Assembly (NCBI GenBank): GCA_034723595.1
Contig: JAYEPB010000078.1
Coordinates: 15,258 to 79,257, forward strand
DNA length: 64,000 nt
From: JAGLGH01 sp034723595
GTDB taxonomy: Archaea; Nanobdellota; Nanobdellia; Woesearchaeales; JAGLGH01
Direction of reading: 5' to 3'
The stretch's first letter is position 1; each line of letters opens with the position of its first letter. Below are positions 35,172 to 43,842 of the stretch, one piece after another. Made by a program: the position numbers and the translations under genes. The notes below the pieces were generated by a model. It did no database searches, was not told the DNA's origin, and was given only the letters and a program-made list of their open reading frames with translations.

Positions 35172-36149
35172 ATGGTAAATTATGAAAAACAACTTGCAAA
35201 AACAGCGCTTGACATATCAGCAGTAAAGCTTGATCCAAATAATCCTTTCAAGTGGGCATCAGAATATTTTATGCCAATATATAATGACAACAGGATTCTT
35301 CTCGGAAGTTTTGAGAACAGAAAACTTGCTTCAGAGGCTTTGAAGGATATTGTGAAGCGCAAGAATATTGAATATGATATGGTTGCCGGAACACCGACTG
35401 CAGGCATAGCTCCAGCAGTAGGGCTTGCTTCTTTGCTTGATTGTCCGGTTGTTATTCCTGAGAATGGTAGGGTATTTTGTTTTGATGATGAGGTCAATAA
35501 TTATCTTCTTGGAAGGATTGGGGATTTAGGGGATAATTTTGATATGATAGCGAGCACATCTCCCTATGGCATTGTTCCAGGGGTCATGCTTGCAAATAAA
35601 ATGGAGCTTCCTTTTATCTATGTAAGACCTAAGAAAAAAGAGCATGGCATGGGCAAGCAGATTGAAGGTGTATCCCCAAAAGACAAGAGGGTATTTCTTG
35701 TTGATTATCATATAGGCAATAATTATTTACTTCCTGCAGTAAGGGCTATACTTAAGGAAAATGGGGGATTGCATGATGTTGTAGGTATAAATGAAAATAT
35801 TTCTGATATTCTCAAGCCAGTTTCTTTGAAAAATAAGTCTGTAATAGCTGTTGAGGATGTTGTCAGTACAGGCGGAAGCTGTGTAAAGGAGATAAATAAT
35901 TACAGGAAGCTTGGAGCAGATGTAAAGCATTGCTTGACTCTTTATGGTTATGGTATGAAGAAAGCTTTTGACTTATTTGAGGAAAATGGTGTTGCTTTGG
36001 ATTCTGCTTATTCGTATGATGCAGTAGTTAGGGAAGCGGAAGATACAGGATATATCTCAAAGCAGGATGTGAAGCTTCTTAAGGAATGGATCAAAGACCC
36101 TTTTGGCTGGGGAGAGAAGCTTGGTTTTAAGAGGGTTGTTAAGAAATAA
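35172..36149 (+). CDS. Orotate-phosphoribosyltransferase-like enzyme
   Basis: 325 residues, longer than a typical about 200-residue PyrE. The PRPP-binding motif is VIAVEDVVSTGGSC near residue 236; an upstream YDMVAGTPTAGIAPAVGLA and a similar FDMIASTSPYGIVPGVMLANKMELPFIYVRPKKKEHG suggest an internal duplication, the second unit carrying the usual orotate/PRPP lysines (RKKKxHG-type). ISAVKLDPNNPFKWASE at the N-terminus is typical of OPRT. It should make OMP from orotate and PRPP in pyrimidine synthesis; the duplicated unit has an unknown role. Confidence 0.8.
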   Translation: MVNYEKQLAKTALDISAVKLDPNNPFKWASEYFMPIYNDNRILLGSFENRKLASEALKDIVKRKNIEYDMVAGTPTAGIAPAVGLASLLDCPVVIPENGRVFCFDDEVNNYLLGRIGDLGDNFDMIASTSPYGIVPGVMLANKMELPFIYVRPKKKEHGMGKQIEGVSPKDKRVFLVDYHIGNNYLLPAVRAILKENGGLHDVVGINENISDILKPVSLKNKSVIAVEDVVSTGGSCVKEINNYRKLGADVKHCLTLYGYGMKKAFDLFEENGVALDSAYSYDAVVREAEDTGYISKQDVKLLKEWIKDPFGWGEKLGFKRVVKK

Positions 36150-36177
36150 GATTGTTTTCTTTTTCTTCTTTTCTTGC

Positions 36178-36219
36178 GAAATATTTATATACTTCAACGC
36201 ATTTGCGTATATTAACGCA
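36178..36219 (+). promoter_or_regulatory. TATA box and repeated ACGCA/TGCGT operator of the TA operon
   Basis: ATATTTATATAC (about 36181-36192) is followed by ACGCA (36197-36201), TGCGT (36204-36208) and ACGCA (36215-36219), a palindrome plus a third half-site around the expected transcription start. This fits autorepression by the ribbon-helix-helix antitoxin. Confidence 0.55.
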
Positions 36220-36238
36220 CAATAAAGAGGTATCAAAC

Positions 36239-36394
36239 ATGAAAAGATTTACTGTATCTATACCAAAAGAGCTTAAATACAAGTTAGATAAATTACCAGA
36301 TGTTAACTGGCCAATGGTCATTAGGGATGCAATAAAGGAAAAAGTAGAAAAACTTGAAAAATTCGAAGCATTAGAAAGAAAGGGTGAATTGTAA
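36239..36394 (+). CDS. Ribbon-helix-helix (CopG-type) small protein
   Basis: 51 residues from ATG 36239 (AAGAGG upstream): MKRFTVSIPKELKYKLDKLP begins with the RHH beta strand, followed by two helices (WPMVIRDAIKEKVEKLEKFEALERKGEL). It binds DNA as a dimer and probably represses the operon. It abuts the next gene with no gap. The similar N-terminus of the next protein suggests gene duplication. Confidence 0.75.
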   Translation: MKRFTVSIPKELKYKLDKLPDVNWPMVIRDAIKEKVEKLEKFEALERKGEL

Positions 36395-36697
36395 ATGGTG
36401 AGCATTACTGTTCCTTTGGATGACAAGCTTTTTGTAAAATTAAAGCAATTTTCATGGGTAAACTGGTCTGAGGTTGCAAGGGAGAAATTGATGAAGCGCG
36501 AAATCTTTGATAAGTATATAAAAACAAAAAAAATATCTAAAGAGGATGAGAGATTTTGCGAAGAGATTGATTGGCATCCTGTTGATGAACTTCCTTTGAA
36601 AAAAGAATTTATCGAAAGACTCAAGAAGGCGCAGTCTAGACCAGATGGGAAATCAATGACTCCAGAGGAATTTAACAAGTGGTGTGAAGAGTTATGA
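36395..36697 (+). CDS. RHH-containing antitoxin
   Basis: 100 residues: MVSITVPLDDKLFVKLKQFSWVNWSEVAREKLMKRE is another RHH-like N-terminus, then a charged helical tail ending DGKSMTPEEFNKWCEEL, the kind of extended tail antitoxins wrap around RelE toxins. Its stop overlaps the toxin's start (ATGA). Operon order is repressor, antitoxin, toxin. Confidence 0.75.
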   Translation: MVSITVPLDDKLFVKLKQFSWVNWSEVAREKLMKREIFDKYIKTKKISKEDERFCEEIDWHPVDELPLKKEFIERLKKAQSRPDGKSMTPEEFNKWCEEL

Positions 36698-36957
36698 TGC
36701 TTGATATTTCAAGGCTTCGGAAGAATTTAGGAAGACTCAAAAGCAAAAATCCATCTTTATTCAAAGCTGTTCAGAAGAAGATTAATCAAATCGCTTTTTG
36801 TGATGAAATATCTATTGAGCATTTTAAGAATCTTAAGGGGAACATAAGCGGTCTTAAGCGTGTTCATATTGGCAGCTTTGTCCTTACCTTTCAAGTCAAG
36901 AACGGAATGGTAATCTTCTATAATTTTGACCATCATGATAGAATATATAACAAATAA
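36694..36957 (+). CDS. RelE/ParE-family toxin
   Basis: 87 residues. LRKNLGRLKSKNPSLFKAVQKKINQIAF is the helical hairpin, followed by HFKNLKGNISGLKRVHIGSFVLTFQVKNGMVIFYNFDHHDRIY, the RelE sheet with the typical L-K-G-...-R-V-x-x-G-x-x-x-L-x-F pattern and terminal YN-F-D-H-H-D-R-x-Y. RelE toxins cleave mRNA at the ribosome; ParE relatives act on gyrase. The final HHDRIY favours RelE. Overlaps the antitoxin gene by 4 bases. Confidence 0.85.
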   Translation: MMLDISRLRKNLGRLKSKNPSLFKAVQKKINQIAFCDEISIEHFKNLKGNISGLKRVHIGSFVLTFQVKNGMVIFYNFDHHDRIYNK

Positions 36958-37000
36958 AATCAAAAATAATCTCTAAATTAATTAAGAAAAAAATAAGAAA

Positions 37001-38530
37001 TCATTTCTTTTTTCTGATGATGAACAATCCACCCAATACAGCAATCAATCCCAATCCTAAAGTTATTGTACTGAATTCAGGGATATCAGTAGGAGATACA
37101 ATCTTTGTATCATTTGCTTCCAATGTCACAAAGTTTGCTGATGAGCAGGTAACATTATATTCATGTGTTCCAGCTGCTGCAAATGATTTTGTGTAGTTAT
37201 AATCAGGACTATTAAAATCCATTGTGTACCATGTTCCTTCGTCATCAAATGTGATATTGCATTCACCAGAGATAGGAGTTCCATCAGTTGAATTAATGTA
37301 TTCTGCTGTGAATTCAATTGAGTCTAATGCATATTTGATTCCTGCTTCTGCTTCTATTGTAAGGTTAGCATCTGCACCTGCTGCAAATCCTGTAAAATGA
37401 GCAACATCAACTGTTAATGTGCTTCCTTCGCATTGGATGTTTGTGCATAATGACTCTGGGCAGCGCTGATTTTCGCTAAGGATTGATGCAAATGTGCTTG
37501 CAGTCTTTGAATAGAACACATAAGGCTTATTGCAGTCAACATTATAGAATGTGAGTGTTGCTGAGTCATTGAAGGATGAGTGCAAAGCTGAGGAATTTAC
37601 AAAGATAACCTTGTCTTCTATTTTTATATGCGCGTCATAATCTTCGCCATCTGAATTGATTCCATGATCCTCTGCAAACTGGATTTTGCCTTTCCCTGTT
37701 TTTGCAAGAGTCAGGTTTGTTACGTTTGTCACATCAACTGCTGAGAAGTTGGTTGTTTCTGTGGATGTGAAGTTTGTGTAGGTTGGCTCATTTGAAGCAG
37801 CTGCTGCGCTGTAAGGAATATTTGGCGGCGTGAAGCCATCACCTTCAGGATCATACATAAGATCATTCGAATCTTCTGTTCTAGCTATACCTTTTGAAAT
37901 TCTTACCTCATCAAGGTATGCTGCATGATATCTTAATAATGTTATGTATTCATTAGATGATGTCAGACTATAATCAAATATATCAGACCTCTCTTCTATG
38001 CCATCAATATACGCTTTAAGCACGCTGCTTGCTCTAACAAAAGCAACATGATGCCAGTTACCATCATTAACTCCTGGTGGTAAATTAAACTCTGTCGTAT
38101 GCTCAGAACCAGCAATATAAGACCTGAATCTCACTAGGCCATTTGAGAATGTAATACCCCAATAATCATCACCACCACCAGAATATATTATTTCTGCAAA
38201 ATTTGAAGCTAGTGTGTTAATCCAAAAATCAATCGTAAAATCATCTGCCCCAAGAACATTAACACCACTCACATATCTAATCTGAATAGAATTAGCATTC
38301 AGGGCACTAGCAGTTAAAGAACTTTGGCCAAATTTAGATTTCGTAGTTGAATGTCGTGCATCTCCAGTTCCATATATGTTGATTGCAGTCTCACTAGCAT
38401 CTTCAATGTTAGTGCTTCCATCTTGATGATCTGAATGGACAAGGAGTATAGTAAACTCGTCATTACCGCCAGCCAATACAAAACTTCCCAAAAGAAGCCC
38501 CATAGCAATCATCAATATTATCTTTTTCAT
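37001..38530 (-). CDS. Secreted LamG-domain surface protein with PEF-CTERM anchor
   Basis: 509 residues: signal peptide (MKKIILMIAMGLLLGSFVLA), a LamG/concanavalin-like domain at about 25-230 (DFTIDFWIN, GNWHHVAFVRASSVLKAYIDG, YLDEVRIS), then an about 240-residue beta-rich stalk, and a C-terminal IPEFSTITLGLGLIAVLGGL plus RKKK. That end is a PEF-CTERM archaeosortase signal, so the protein should be processed and anchored to the cell surface. The stalk is nearly identical in plan to that of the neighbour. Starts within the upstream stop (ATGA), so co-translated. Confidence 0.85.
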   Translation of the reverse strand: MKKIILMIAMGLLLGSFVLAGGNDEFTILLVHSDHQDGSTNIEDASETAINIYGTGDARHSTTKSKFGQSSLTASALNANSIQIRYVSGVNVLGADDFTIDFWINTLASNFAEIIYSGGGDDYWGITFSNGLVRFRSYIAGSEHTTEFNLPPGVNDGNWHHVAFVRASSVLKAYIDGIEERSDIFDYSLTSSNEYITLLRYHAAYLDEVRISKGIARTEDSNDLMYDPEGDGFTPPNIPYSAAAASNEPTYTNFTSTETTNFSAVDVTNVTNLTLAKTGKGKIQFAEDHGINSDGEDYDAHIKIEDKVIFVNSSALHSSFNDSATLTFYNVDCNKPYVFYSKTASTFASILSENQRCPESLCTNIQCEGSTLTVDVAHFTGFAAGADANLTIEAEAGIKYALDSIEFTAEYINSTDGTPISGECNITFDDEGTWYTMDFNSPDYNYTKSFAAAGTHEYNVTCSSANFVTLEANDTKIVSPTDIPEFSTITLGLGLIAVLGGLFIIRKKK

Positions 38531-40185
38531 TTCATATCACCTTTTTTCCTTATTATGAGTAATCCAGCCAGCACAGCAACCAATCCTAATCCAAGTGTCA
38601 AAACACTAAACTCAGGAATATCAACACTGCTGACCAGCTTTGTATCATTCGCTTCAAGAGTTACAAAGCTTGCAGATGAGCATGTTACATTGTATTCATG
38701 TGTTCCAGCTGCTGTGAATCCTGATGATTTTGTGTAATTGTATTGCGAGCCGTTGTAATCCATTGGATACTCAGCAGTCCAATTATCATCAAAGCTGATG
38801 TTGCACTCGCCTGATATTGGAGTTCCATCTGTGCTGTTGATGTACCATGCATAGAAATCAATAGGGTCGAGAGGATAGAATACTCCTGCCTCTGCTTCGA
38901 TTGTGAGATTTGCATCTGTTCCTGCTGCGAATCCTGTAAAGTGCTCAACATCAACTGTCAATGTGCTATCAGTGCATTGGATGTTTGTGCATAAAGGAGC
39001 AAGACAGCGCTGATTCTCATTAAGAATTGCTGCAAATGTGCTCGCAGTCTCTGAATAGAATACATAAGGCTTATTGCAGTCAACATTATAGAATGTTAGT
39101 GTTGCAGAATTATTGAAGGTTGAATCCAAAGCTGCGCTGTTCACATATATCATTGCATTTTCTATCTTTACATTTGTGTCATAATCTTCACCCTCTGCAT
39201 TGATATTATGGTCAGATGGGAATGCTATTTTTCCTTTGTCATCAATTGCTAAAGTTAGGTTTGGTACGCTGGATAGAGTGGCTGCTGAGAAGTTTGTTGT
39301 TTCTTGGGATGTGAATTCTGTGTATGTTGGATCTGAAATTGTCACAGCTTGTACGCAGCGAAAGCCGATCTTCCTGTCCGATGCCGAAGGCGCGTCGCTC
39401 AGGAGCAGAGCGAAAGCCCCGGCGTTGGCACCGGCGTCCGAGCCGCCACCCCGGAGGAAAGCATGAACATTCCCAGTTGGATTAGCAGCATTATCATCTG
39501 TATATAATCTGCCTACACCATAATCTGCATTCCAATTGCTGTTAGATGGCCTAATCTCATCATAAGACAATAAACCATAAGTATTAATAGCTGTAAACTC
39601 TATCCATTCGCTGTCAGGGTTGCTGTCATAAGGCATTTCTTCAGTTGTGCAGCTTGCGCCAGCGCAAACAATAGTATCATCTGTCCATTCCCAAACATTT
39701 CCTGACAAATCCCAGATAGTTCCTCCATTCGAAAGCGCAAGTTCTGCTTTTGTATCTCTACCTGTGCCAGATTCTGGATCATCCCCATCATAACCTACAC
39801 TGTCAAGATTCCCCACGTTGCCCCGATATAAACCGCCGCTGCCAACTGTACTGCCAATAACTCCATCTGCCCAGTTAGCAGTTTGCTGTTCTATATTCCT
39901 TGCAATAGTCATCCATTCTGCATTAGTAATCAAATGATAGCCAGCTCCAAGGCTTGCGCATTCAGCAATCGCATTAGTTTGCGTGATGCTCGCCCAGGGG
40001 GTGCCGTCTGCCTGTGATGTTGCATTTCCGCCAACATTCTTTGCCTCATATTTCATAACGCAAAAGTCAGACGTACTATAAGTGGCACTGCCTGGAACTA
40101 ATACCCAGTTTGCAGGGCATGAGCCTGCTGAAGCAAATGTTGAAGCCAAAACAATTGCAAATAAAATCAATATAATCTTCTTCAT
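38527..40185 (-). CDS. Secreted FGE-sulfatase/C-type-lectin fold protein with PEF-CTERM anchor, probable DGR target
   Basis: 552 residues: signal peptide (KKIILILFAIVLASTFASA), an FGE-sulfatase domain at about 20-285 (YHLITNAEWMTIARNIE, IWDLSGNVWEWTDD, RGGGSD, IGFRCVQAV), a stalk shared with the neighbour, and a PEFSVLTLGLGLVAVLAGLL end. The end of the FGE domain is encoded by a GC-rich patch whose protein pattern (G-A-N-A-G-A-F-A-L-x-L-x-x-A-P-S-x-S-x-x-x-IGFRC) is that of DGR variable regions. A surface display protein whose ligand site is probably diversified by a reverse transcriptase encoded elsewhere. Confidence 0.85.
   Translation of the reverse strand: MKKIILILFAIVLASTFASAGSCPANWVLVPGSATYSTSDFCVMKYEAKNVGGNATSQADGTPWASITQTNAIAECASLGAGYHLITNAEWMTIARNIEQQTANWADGVIGSTVGSGGLYRGNVGNLDSVGYDGDDPESGTGRDTKAELALSNGGTIWDLSGNVWEWTDDTIVCAGASCTTEEMPYDSNPDSEWIEFTAINTYGLLSYDEIRPSNSNWNADYGVGRLYTDDNAANPTGNVHAFLRGGGSDAGANAGAFALLLSDAPSASDRKIGFRCVQAVTISDPTYTEFTSQETTNFSAATLSSVPNLTLAIDDKGKIAFPSDHNINAEGEDYDTNVKIENAMIYVNSAALDSTFNNSATLTFYNVDCNKPYVFYSETASTFAAILNENQRCLAPLCTNIQCTDSTLTVDVEHFTGFAAGTDANLTIEAEAGVFYPLDPIDFYAWYINSTDGTPISGECNISFDDNWTAEYPMDYNGSQYNYTKSSGFTAAGTHEYNVTCSSASFVTLEANDTKLVSSVDIPEFSVLTLGLGLVAVLAGLLIIRKKGDMK
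39355..39459 (-). other. Putative DGR variable region (VR)
   Basis: This about 105-base stretch is strikingly GC-rich inside an AT-rich gene and encodes the C-terminal strand region of a C-type-lectin-like FGE domain. Codons at likely variable positions (GGC, TCG, GAC, CTC, AGC, GAC, GAC) are mixed, while the framework codons encode NAGAFAL and IGFRC. A-to-N mutagenesis from an AAC-rich template would give this. No second copy (template repeat) or reverse transcriptase was seen in the window. Confidence 0.7.
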
Positions 40186-40264
40186 TTTAAATCACCTTTT
40201 TTCCAATAAATAATCATAATAACTATATTCTCTATATCAATCATATAAAAATCTTCCTAAAAAA

Positions 40265-42787
40265 TCAAATATCCAGCAAACTCTTCTGCACAAAAGTATC
40301 GATTTTTTCCTTAATCTTTTTTTCATCTTTTGGCTCAGGTCTTTTCTTAGTCTTCAATTCTGCATGGATTTTTTCGCCGATTTCATCTTCCATCTCAAGT
40401 CGAGTCATTATGATTTTGCTCCTGTCTATAACTCCAACAGGCACGCCAGCAAGTTTTGCTACCTGTATCCCATAGCTCTTGTCAGTGCTGCCTTCGATGA
40501 TTTTTCTTAAGAAGATAATCTTATCATCTTTCTCCTTGACAGCGATGTTGTAGTTCCTTATTCCCTGAAGCTTTTCAGCGAGCTTGTTCATCTGATGGTA
40601 ATGGGTGGCAAAGAGAGTTTTTGCTTTTATATTGTCATGTATATATTCTGCGATTGCCCATGCAAGCGAAACTCCGTCATATGTGGAAGTTCCCCTGCCA
40701 ATCTCATCCAGCACGATGAAAGATCTTGCTGTGGCATTGTTCAGGATATTTGCAGTTTCAGTCATCTCTACCATAAATGTGGATTGTCCCATAGTAAGAT
40801 CATCATAAGCGCCAACTCTTGTGAAGATGCGGTCAACTGTGCAGATTGAGGCTTTTGCTGCAGGAATAAATGAGCCAATCTGTGCCATTATGATAATTAG
40901 AGCTGCCTGCCTCATATATGATGATTTGCCAGCCATGTTAGGACCTGTTATTATCTGGATGTAATTGCCTGTGTCAATTGAGATGTCATTAGGTATGTAG
41001 ATATCTTCAAGAGTCTCAAGCACTGGATGCCTGCTGTCAATTATGTGGATATTGCCTTCTTCATTTATAAATGGCTTTGTATAATTGTTGTCAGCAGCAA
41101 TTTTTGCAAGATTCGCAATGACATCAAGTTCTGCAATAGACTGCGCAGTCTGCTGTATCTTGCTTGTCTGCTCTGCTATCTGCTTTATTATAGCCTGGAA
41201 TATGTTGTATTCAAGGGTATTCAGCTTTTCTTCTGCGCCAAGAATAAGCTCTTCCTGCTTTTTCAACTCGTCTGTGATATATCTTTCACAATTTACCTGT
41301 GTTTGCTTTCTTATGTATTCCTGCGGTACAAGATGCAGGTTTGATTTAGTTATTTCTATGAAATATCCGAATACCCTGTTATATTTTATCTTTAGGGATT
41401 TTATGCCAGTCTTTTCCTGCTCTTTCTGTTCAAGACCTGCAATGTAGTTTTTTCCGTTTTTGGTTATATCCTTTAGTTTTTTAAGCTCTTCATCATATTC
41501 TGCTTTTATCAGGTTGCCTTCACGCAGGGATAATGGAGGATCATCTTCGATTGCTTTGTTTATGATATCATGGATGTTATCCAGTCCATCCATATCTGCA
41601 ATATTTTTAAGAATATCAGAATCTGATTCTGCTATGATTGTTTTTATCTTGGGTATGAATGACAATGATCTCCTGAGCGCATTGAGGTCTCTTGCGTTTG
41701 CTGATCCGTAGCTAATCCTGCTTATCAGCCTTTCAATATCCAGGATATGCTTGAGATTATCTCTTATGTCTTCCCTTTTTATCATGTCGCTGAATAATTC
41801 TTCAACAGCTTCCTGCCTTTTTTTGATGTCTTTTGTCTCTATAAGCGGTCTGAGAAGCCATTTCTTCATCAGCCTGGATCCCATTGGAGTCTTTGTCTTA
41901 TCCAGGATGCTTATCAGAGTTCCTCTTAAACTGTTTTCTCTTATGTTGCTTATCAGCTCAAGGTTGCGCTGTGTGCTTGCGTCAAGCACCATGAATTCAG
42001 AATCATTGAACTTTTTTATCTTATTGATATGGGATAATGATGTCTTTTGCGTCTCTATGAGGTAGCTTATCAATGCTCCAGATGCAGATATCATCTCTTC
42101 TTCATTTGTTATGTCAAATCCCTCAAGATTGATTACATTGAAATGCTCTTTAATTGTTTCTTTGCTTTTTTCATCCCAGTAATGCCTGTCATCATAGCCT
42201 GAGATTATGGTCCCAAGCTGGCTTATGCTCTTAGCCCAGTCTGAATCTTCCTGTGATAAGGGTATTATGCATTCGCTGGGTTTGAACCTGTTGAGTTCAG
42301 ATATAACTTTGTCCATGCTTTCTGCTTTTGAAGTGAGAAATTCGCCTGTGGAGATGTCAGCTATTGCAATGCCGAATATGTCTTTATCCTTGATTATAGA
42401 AAAAATATAGTTGTTGTTTTTCTCGTCAAGCAAGCAATCTTCTATAATTGTTCCCGGGGTGACAATCCTTACAAGCCCTCTCTTTACAAGGCCTTTTGCT
42501 TTTTTAGGATCTTCGAGCTGCTCAACTATCGCTACCTTGTAGCCTTTTCTAATCAGTTTTGCAAGGTACTGCTCAAGAGCATGATATGGTATGCCTGCAA
42601 GTGGTGCTTTTGTCTCACCCTTTCCTCTTGCTGTCAGCACTATGTTAAGCTCTCTTGCGACAATCTTTGCATCTTCATAGAATGTTTCATAGAAGTCGCC
42701 CATCCTGAATAAGCAGAGGGCATCAGGATTTTGGTTCTTTATTTCCATATACTGGCGCATGCCTGGTGTAAGCTTCATATTATCCAC
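40265..42787 (-). CDS. mutS: DNA mismatch repair protein MutS
   Basis: 840 residues, full bacterial MutS1 length. LFRMGDFYETFYEDA near the N-terminus contains the mismatch-binding F-x-E; the ATPase has ITGPNMAGKSSYMRQ (Walker A), FMVEMTETANIL and FIVLDEIGRGTSTYDG (Walker B/signature), then TLFATHYHQM. Starts at GTG 42787 or ATG 42778; a TATA-like ATTTAAATAA upstream fits either. Mismatch recognition in DNA repair. Rare among archaea and probably acquired from bacteria; no mutL is in the window. Confidence 0.95.
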   Translation of the reverse strand: MDNMKLTPGMRQYMEIKNQNPDALCLFRMGDFYETFYEDAKIVARELNIVLTARGKGETKAPLAGIPYHALEQYLAKLIRKGYKVAIVEQLEDPKKAKGLVKRGLVRIVTPGTIIEDCLLDEKNNNYIFSIIKDKDIFGIAIADISTGEFLTSKAESMDKVISELNRFKPSECIIPLSQEDSDWAKSISQLGTIISGYDDRHYWDEKSKETIKEHFNVINLEGFDITNEEEMISASGALISYLIETQKTSLSHINKIKKFNDSEFMVLDASTQRNLELISNIRENSLRGTLISILDKTKTPMGSRLMKKWLLRPLIETKDIKKRQEAVEELFSDMIKREDIRDNLKHILDIERLISRISYGSANARDLNALRRSLSFIPKIKTIIAESDSDILKNIADMDGLDNIHDIINKAIEDDPPLSLREGNLIKAEYDEELKKLKDITKNGKNYIAGLEQKEQEKTGIKSLKIKYNRVFGYFIEITKSNLHLVPQEYIRKQTQVNCERYITDELKKQEELILGAEEKLNTLEYNIFQAIIKQIAEQTSKIQQTAQSIAELDVIANLAKIAADNNYTKPFINEEGNIHIIDSRHPVLETLEDIYIPNDISIDTGNYIQIITGPNMAGKSSYMRQAALIIIMAQIGSFIPAAKASICTVDRIFTRVGAYDDLTMGQSTFMVEMTETANILNNATARSFIVLDEIGRGTSTYDGVSLAWAIAEYIHDNIKAKTLFATHYHQMNKLAEKLQGIRNYNIAVKEKDDKIIFLRKIIEGSTDKSYGIQVAKLAGVPVGVIDRSKIIMTRLEMEDEIGEKIHAELKTKKRPEPKDEKKIKEKIDTFVQKSLLDI

Positions 42788-42972
42788 ATTTGATGAATAT
42801 GGAGATTATTTAAATATGTTGCTAAAAATTTGGGTTGGAGAATTTTTAAGGGGTATAAGGTGATGGTTTGCTATGGTTTGGGAAATATGTATGACTTCGT
42901 TGAATAATTATAAAAAATCATAGAAGTCTAGTTTAAGAAAGTTATTTAAATCACCATTCAATTCCATAATCC

Positions 42973-43554
42973 ATGATAATAGGAGTTGATCTTGATGATA
43001 CGCTTGCGTCTTGTATAAAATATTTTCTTGATTTCTATAATGATAAGCATAGCACAGAATTTATAATTGATGATGTGAAGGCTTATGGTCTTTGGGAAAT
43101 ATTTGGCTGTTCAAAAGAGAGTGTGATGGATGATATAGCTGAATTCTATGCTCATCCTGATTTTGATAATATGACTCCAATTGAAGGTTCGGTTCAGGCA
43201 ATACAAAGGCTTGCGGAAGAGCATGATATTTATGTAATTACAGCAAGGCCTTCTTATCTGGAAGATAAAATTAGAAATAGGATTGAATCTAATTATGGGT
43301 CATGCTTTAGGGATATTATTCTTACTAATCAGGTGTTTGAGAAAGACGATGCAAGAAAAAAATCAGACATCTGTAATGATCTTGGCGCAAAGTTGATGAT
43401 TGAGGATAGTGTAAGTCATGCATATGATTGCGTGTCTGAAGGTATAGATGTCTTTTTGATGGATATGCCCTGGAATCAAAGCTATAACGCAGATGATAAA
43501 ATAACCAGGGTGTATTCCTGGAAAGATATTGAAAAAGAAATAAATTTGGGTTAA
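42973..43554 (+). CDS. HAD-family 5'(3')-deoxyribonucleotidase-like phosphatase
   Basis: 193 residues. HAD motif I is IIGVDLDDTLASC (catalytic Asp and general acid/base Asp), motif II ITARPSY, and motif IV LMIEDSVSHAYDC. NT5C-type deoxyribonucleotidases have this layout; the cap after motif I (FNDKHSTEF-like, GLWEIFG) also fits. Likely dephosphorylates dNMPs or related nucleotides. TTATTTAAATC stands about 27 bases upstream of the ATG, so leaderless. Confidence 0.75.
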   Translation: MIIGVDLDDTLASCIKYFLDFYNDKHSTEFIIDDVKAYGLWEIFGCSKESVMDDIAEFYAHPDFDNMTPIEGSVQAIQRLAEEHDIYVITARPSYLEDKIRNRIESNYGSCFRDIILTNQVFEKDDARKKSDICNDLGAKLMIEDSVSHAYDCVSEGIDVFLMDMPWNQSYNADDKITRVYSWKDIEKEINLG

Positions 43555-43556
43555 AT

Positions 43557-43790
43557 CTAAATCCCTAATGCGTTTTTTATGGCTTCTTTGTTAAATCCGA
43601 TGATGGCTTCTTCATCTATAAGGATTACAGGAACTCCCATCTGGCCTGATTTCTCAAGCATCTCGTTCCTTGCTTCTGTGTCTTCTGAAACATCATATTC
43701 TTTGAATTCTATATTATTTTCTTTTAAGAAGTCTTTTGCCATATTGCAGTATGGGCATGTTGGTGTGCTATAAACTTTTACTTCAACCAT
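43557..43790 (-). CDS. Glutaredoxin-like protein
   Basis: 77 residues with the TPTCPYCNMAKDFL active site (CPYC) and the GVPVIL cis-proline region near residue 53. GAGGTGAT a few bases before the ATG is a good ribosome site. A cytosolic thiol-disulfide exchange protein, small NrdH/glutaredoxin type. Only 2 bases separate it from the convergent phosphatase gene. Confidence 0.88.
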   Translation of the reverse strand: MVEVKVYSTPTCPYCNMAKDFLKENNIEFKEYDVSEDTEARNEMLEKSGQMGVPVILIDEEAIIGFNKEAIKNALGI

Positions 43791-43842
43791 GATATCACCT
43801 CATACTTGATTCATTAAATGATGGAGTATTTAATATTTTGTT

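Noticed and set aside
39200..39466. 88-residue plus-strand ORF across the GC-rich island
   Set aside because: It is the complement of the variable region; the opposite frame gives the FGE-domain protein with signal peptide and PEF-CTERM.
37001..42787. DGR reverse transcriptase or template repeat near the variable region
   Set aside because: No RT-like ORF (no YxDD-bearing protein) and no second copy of the GC-rich segment were seen in the window.
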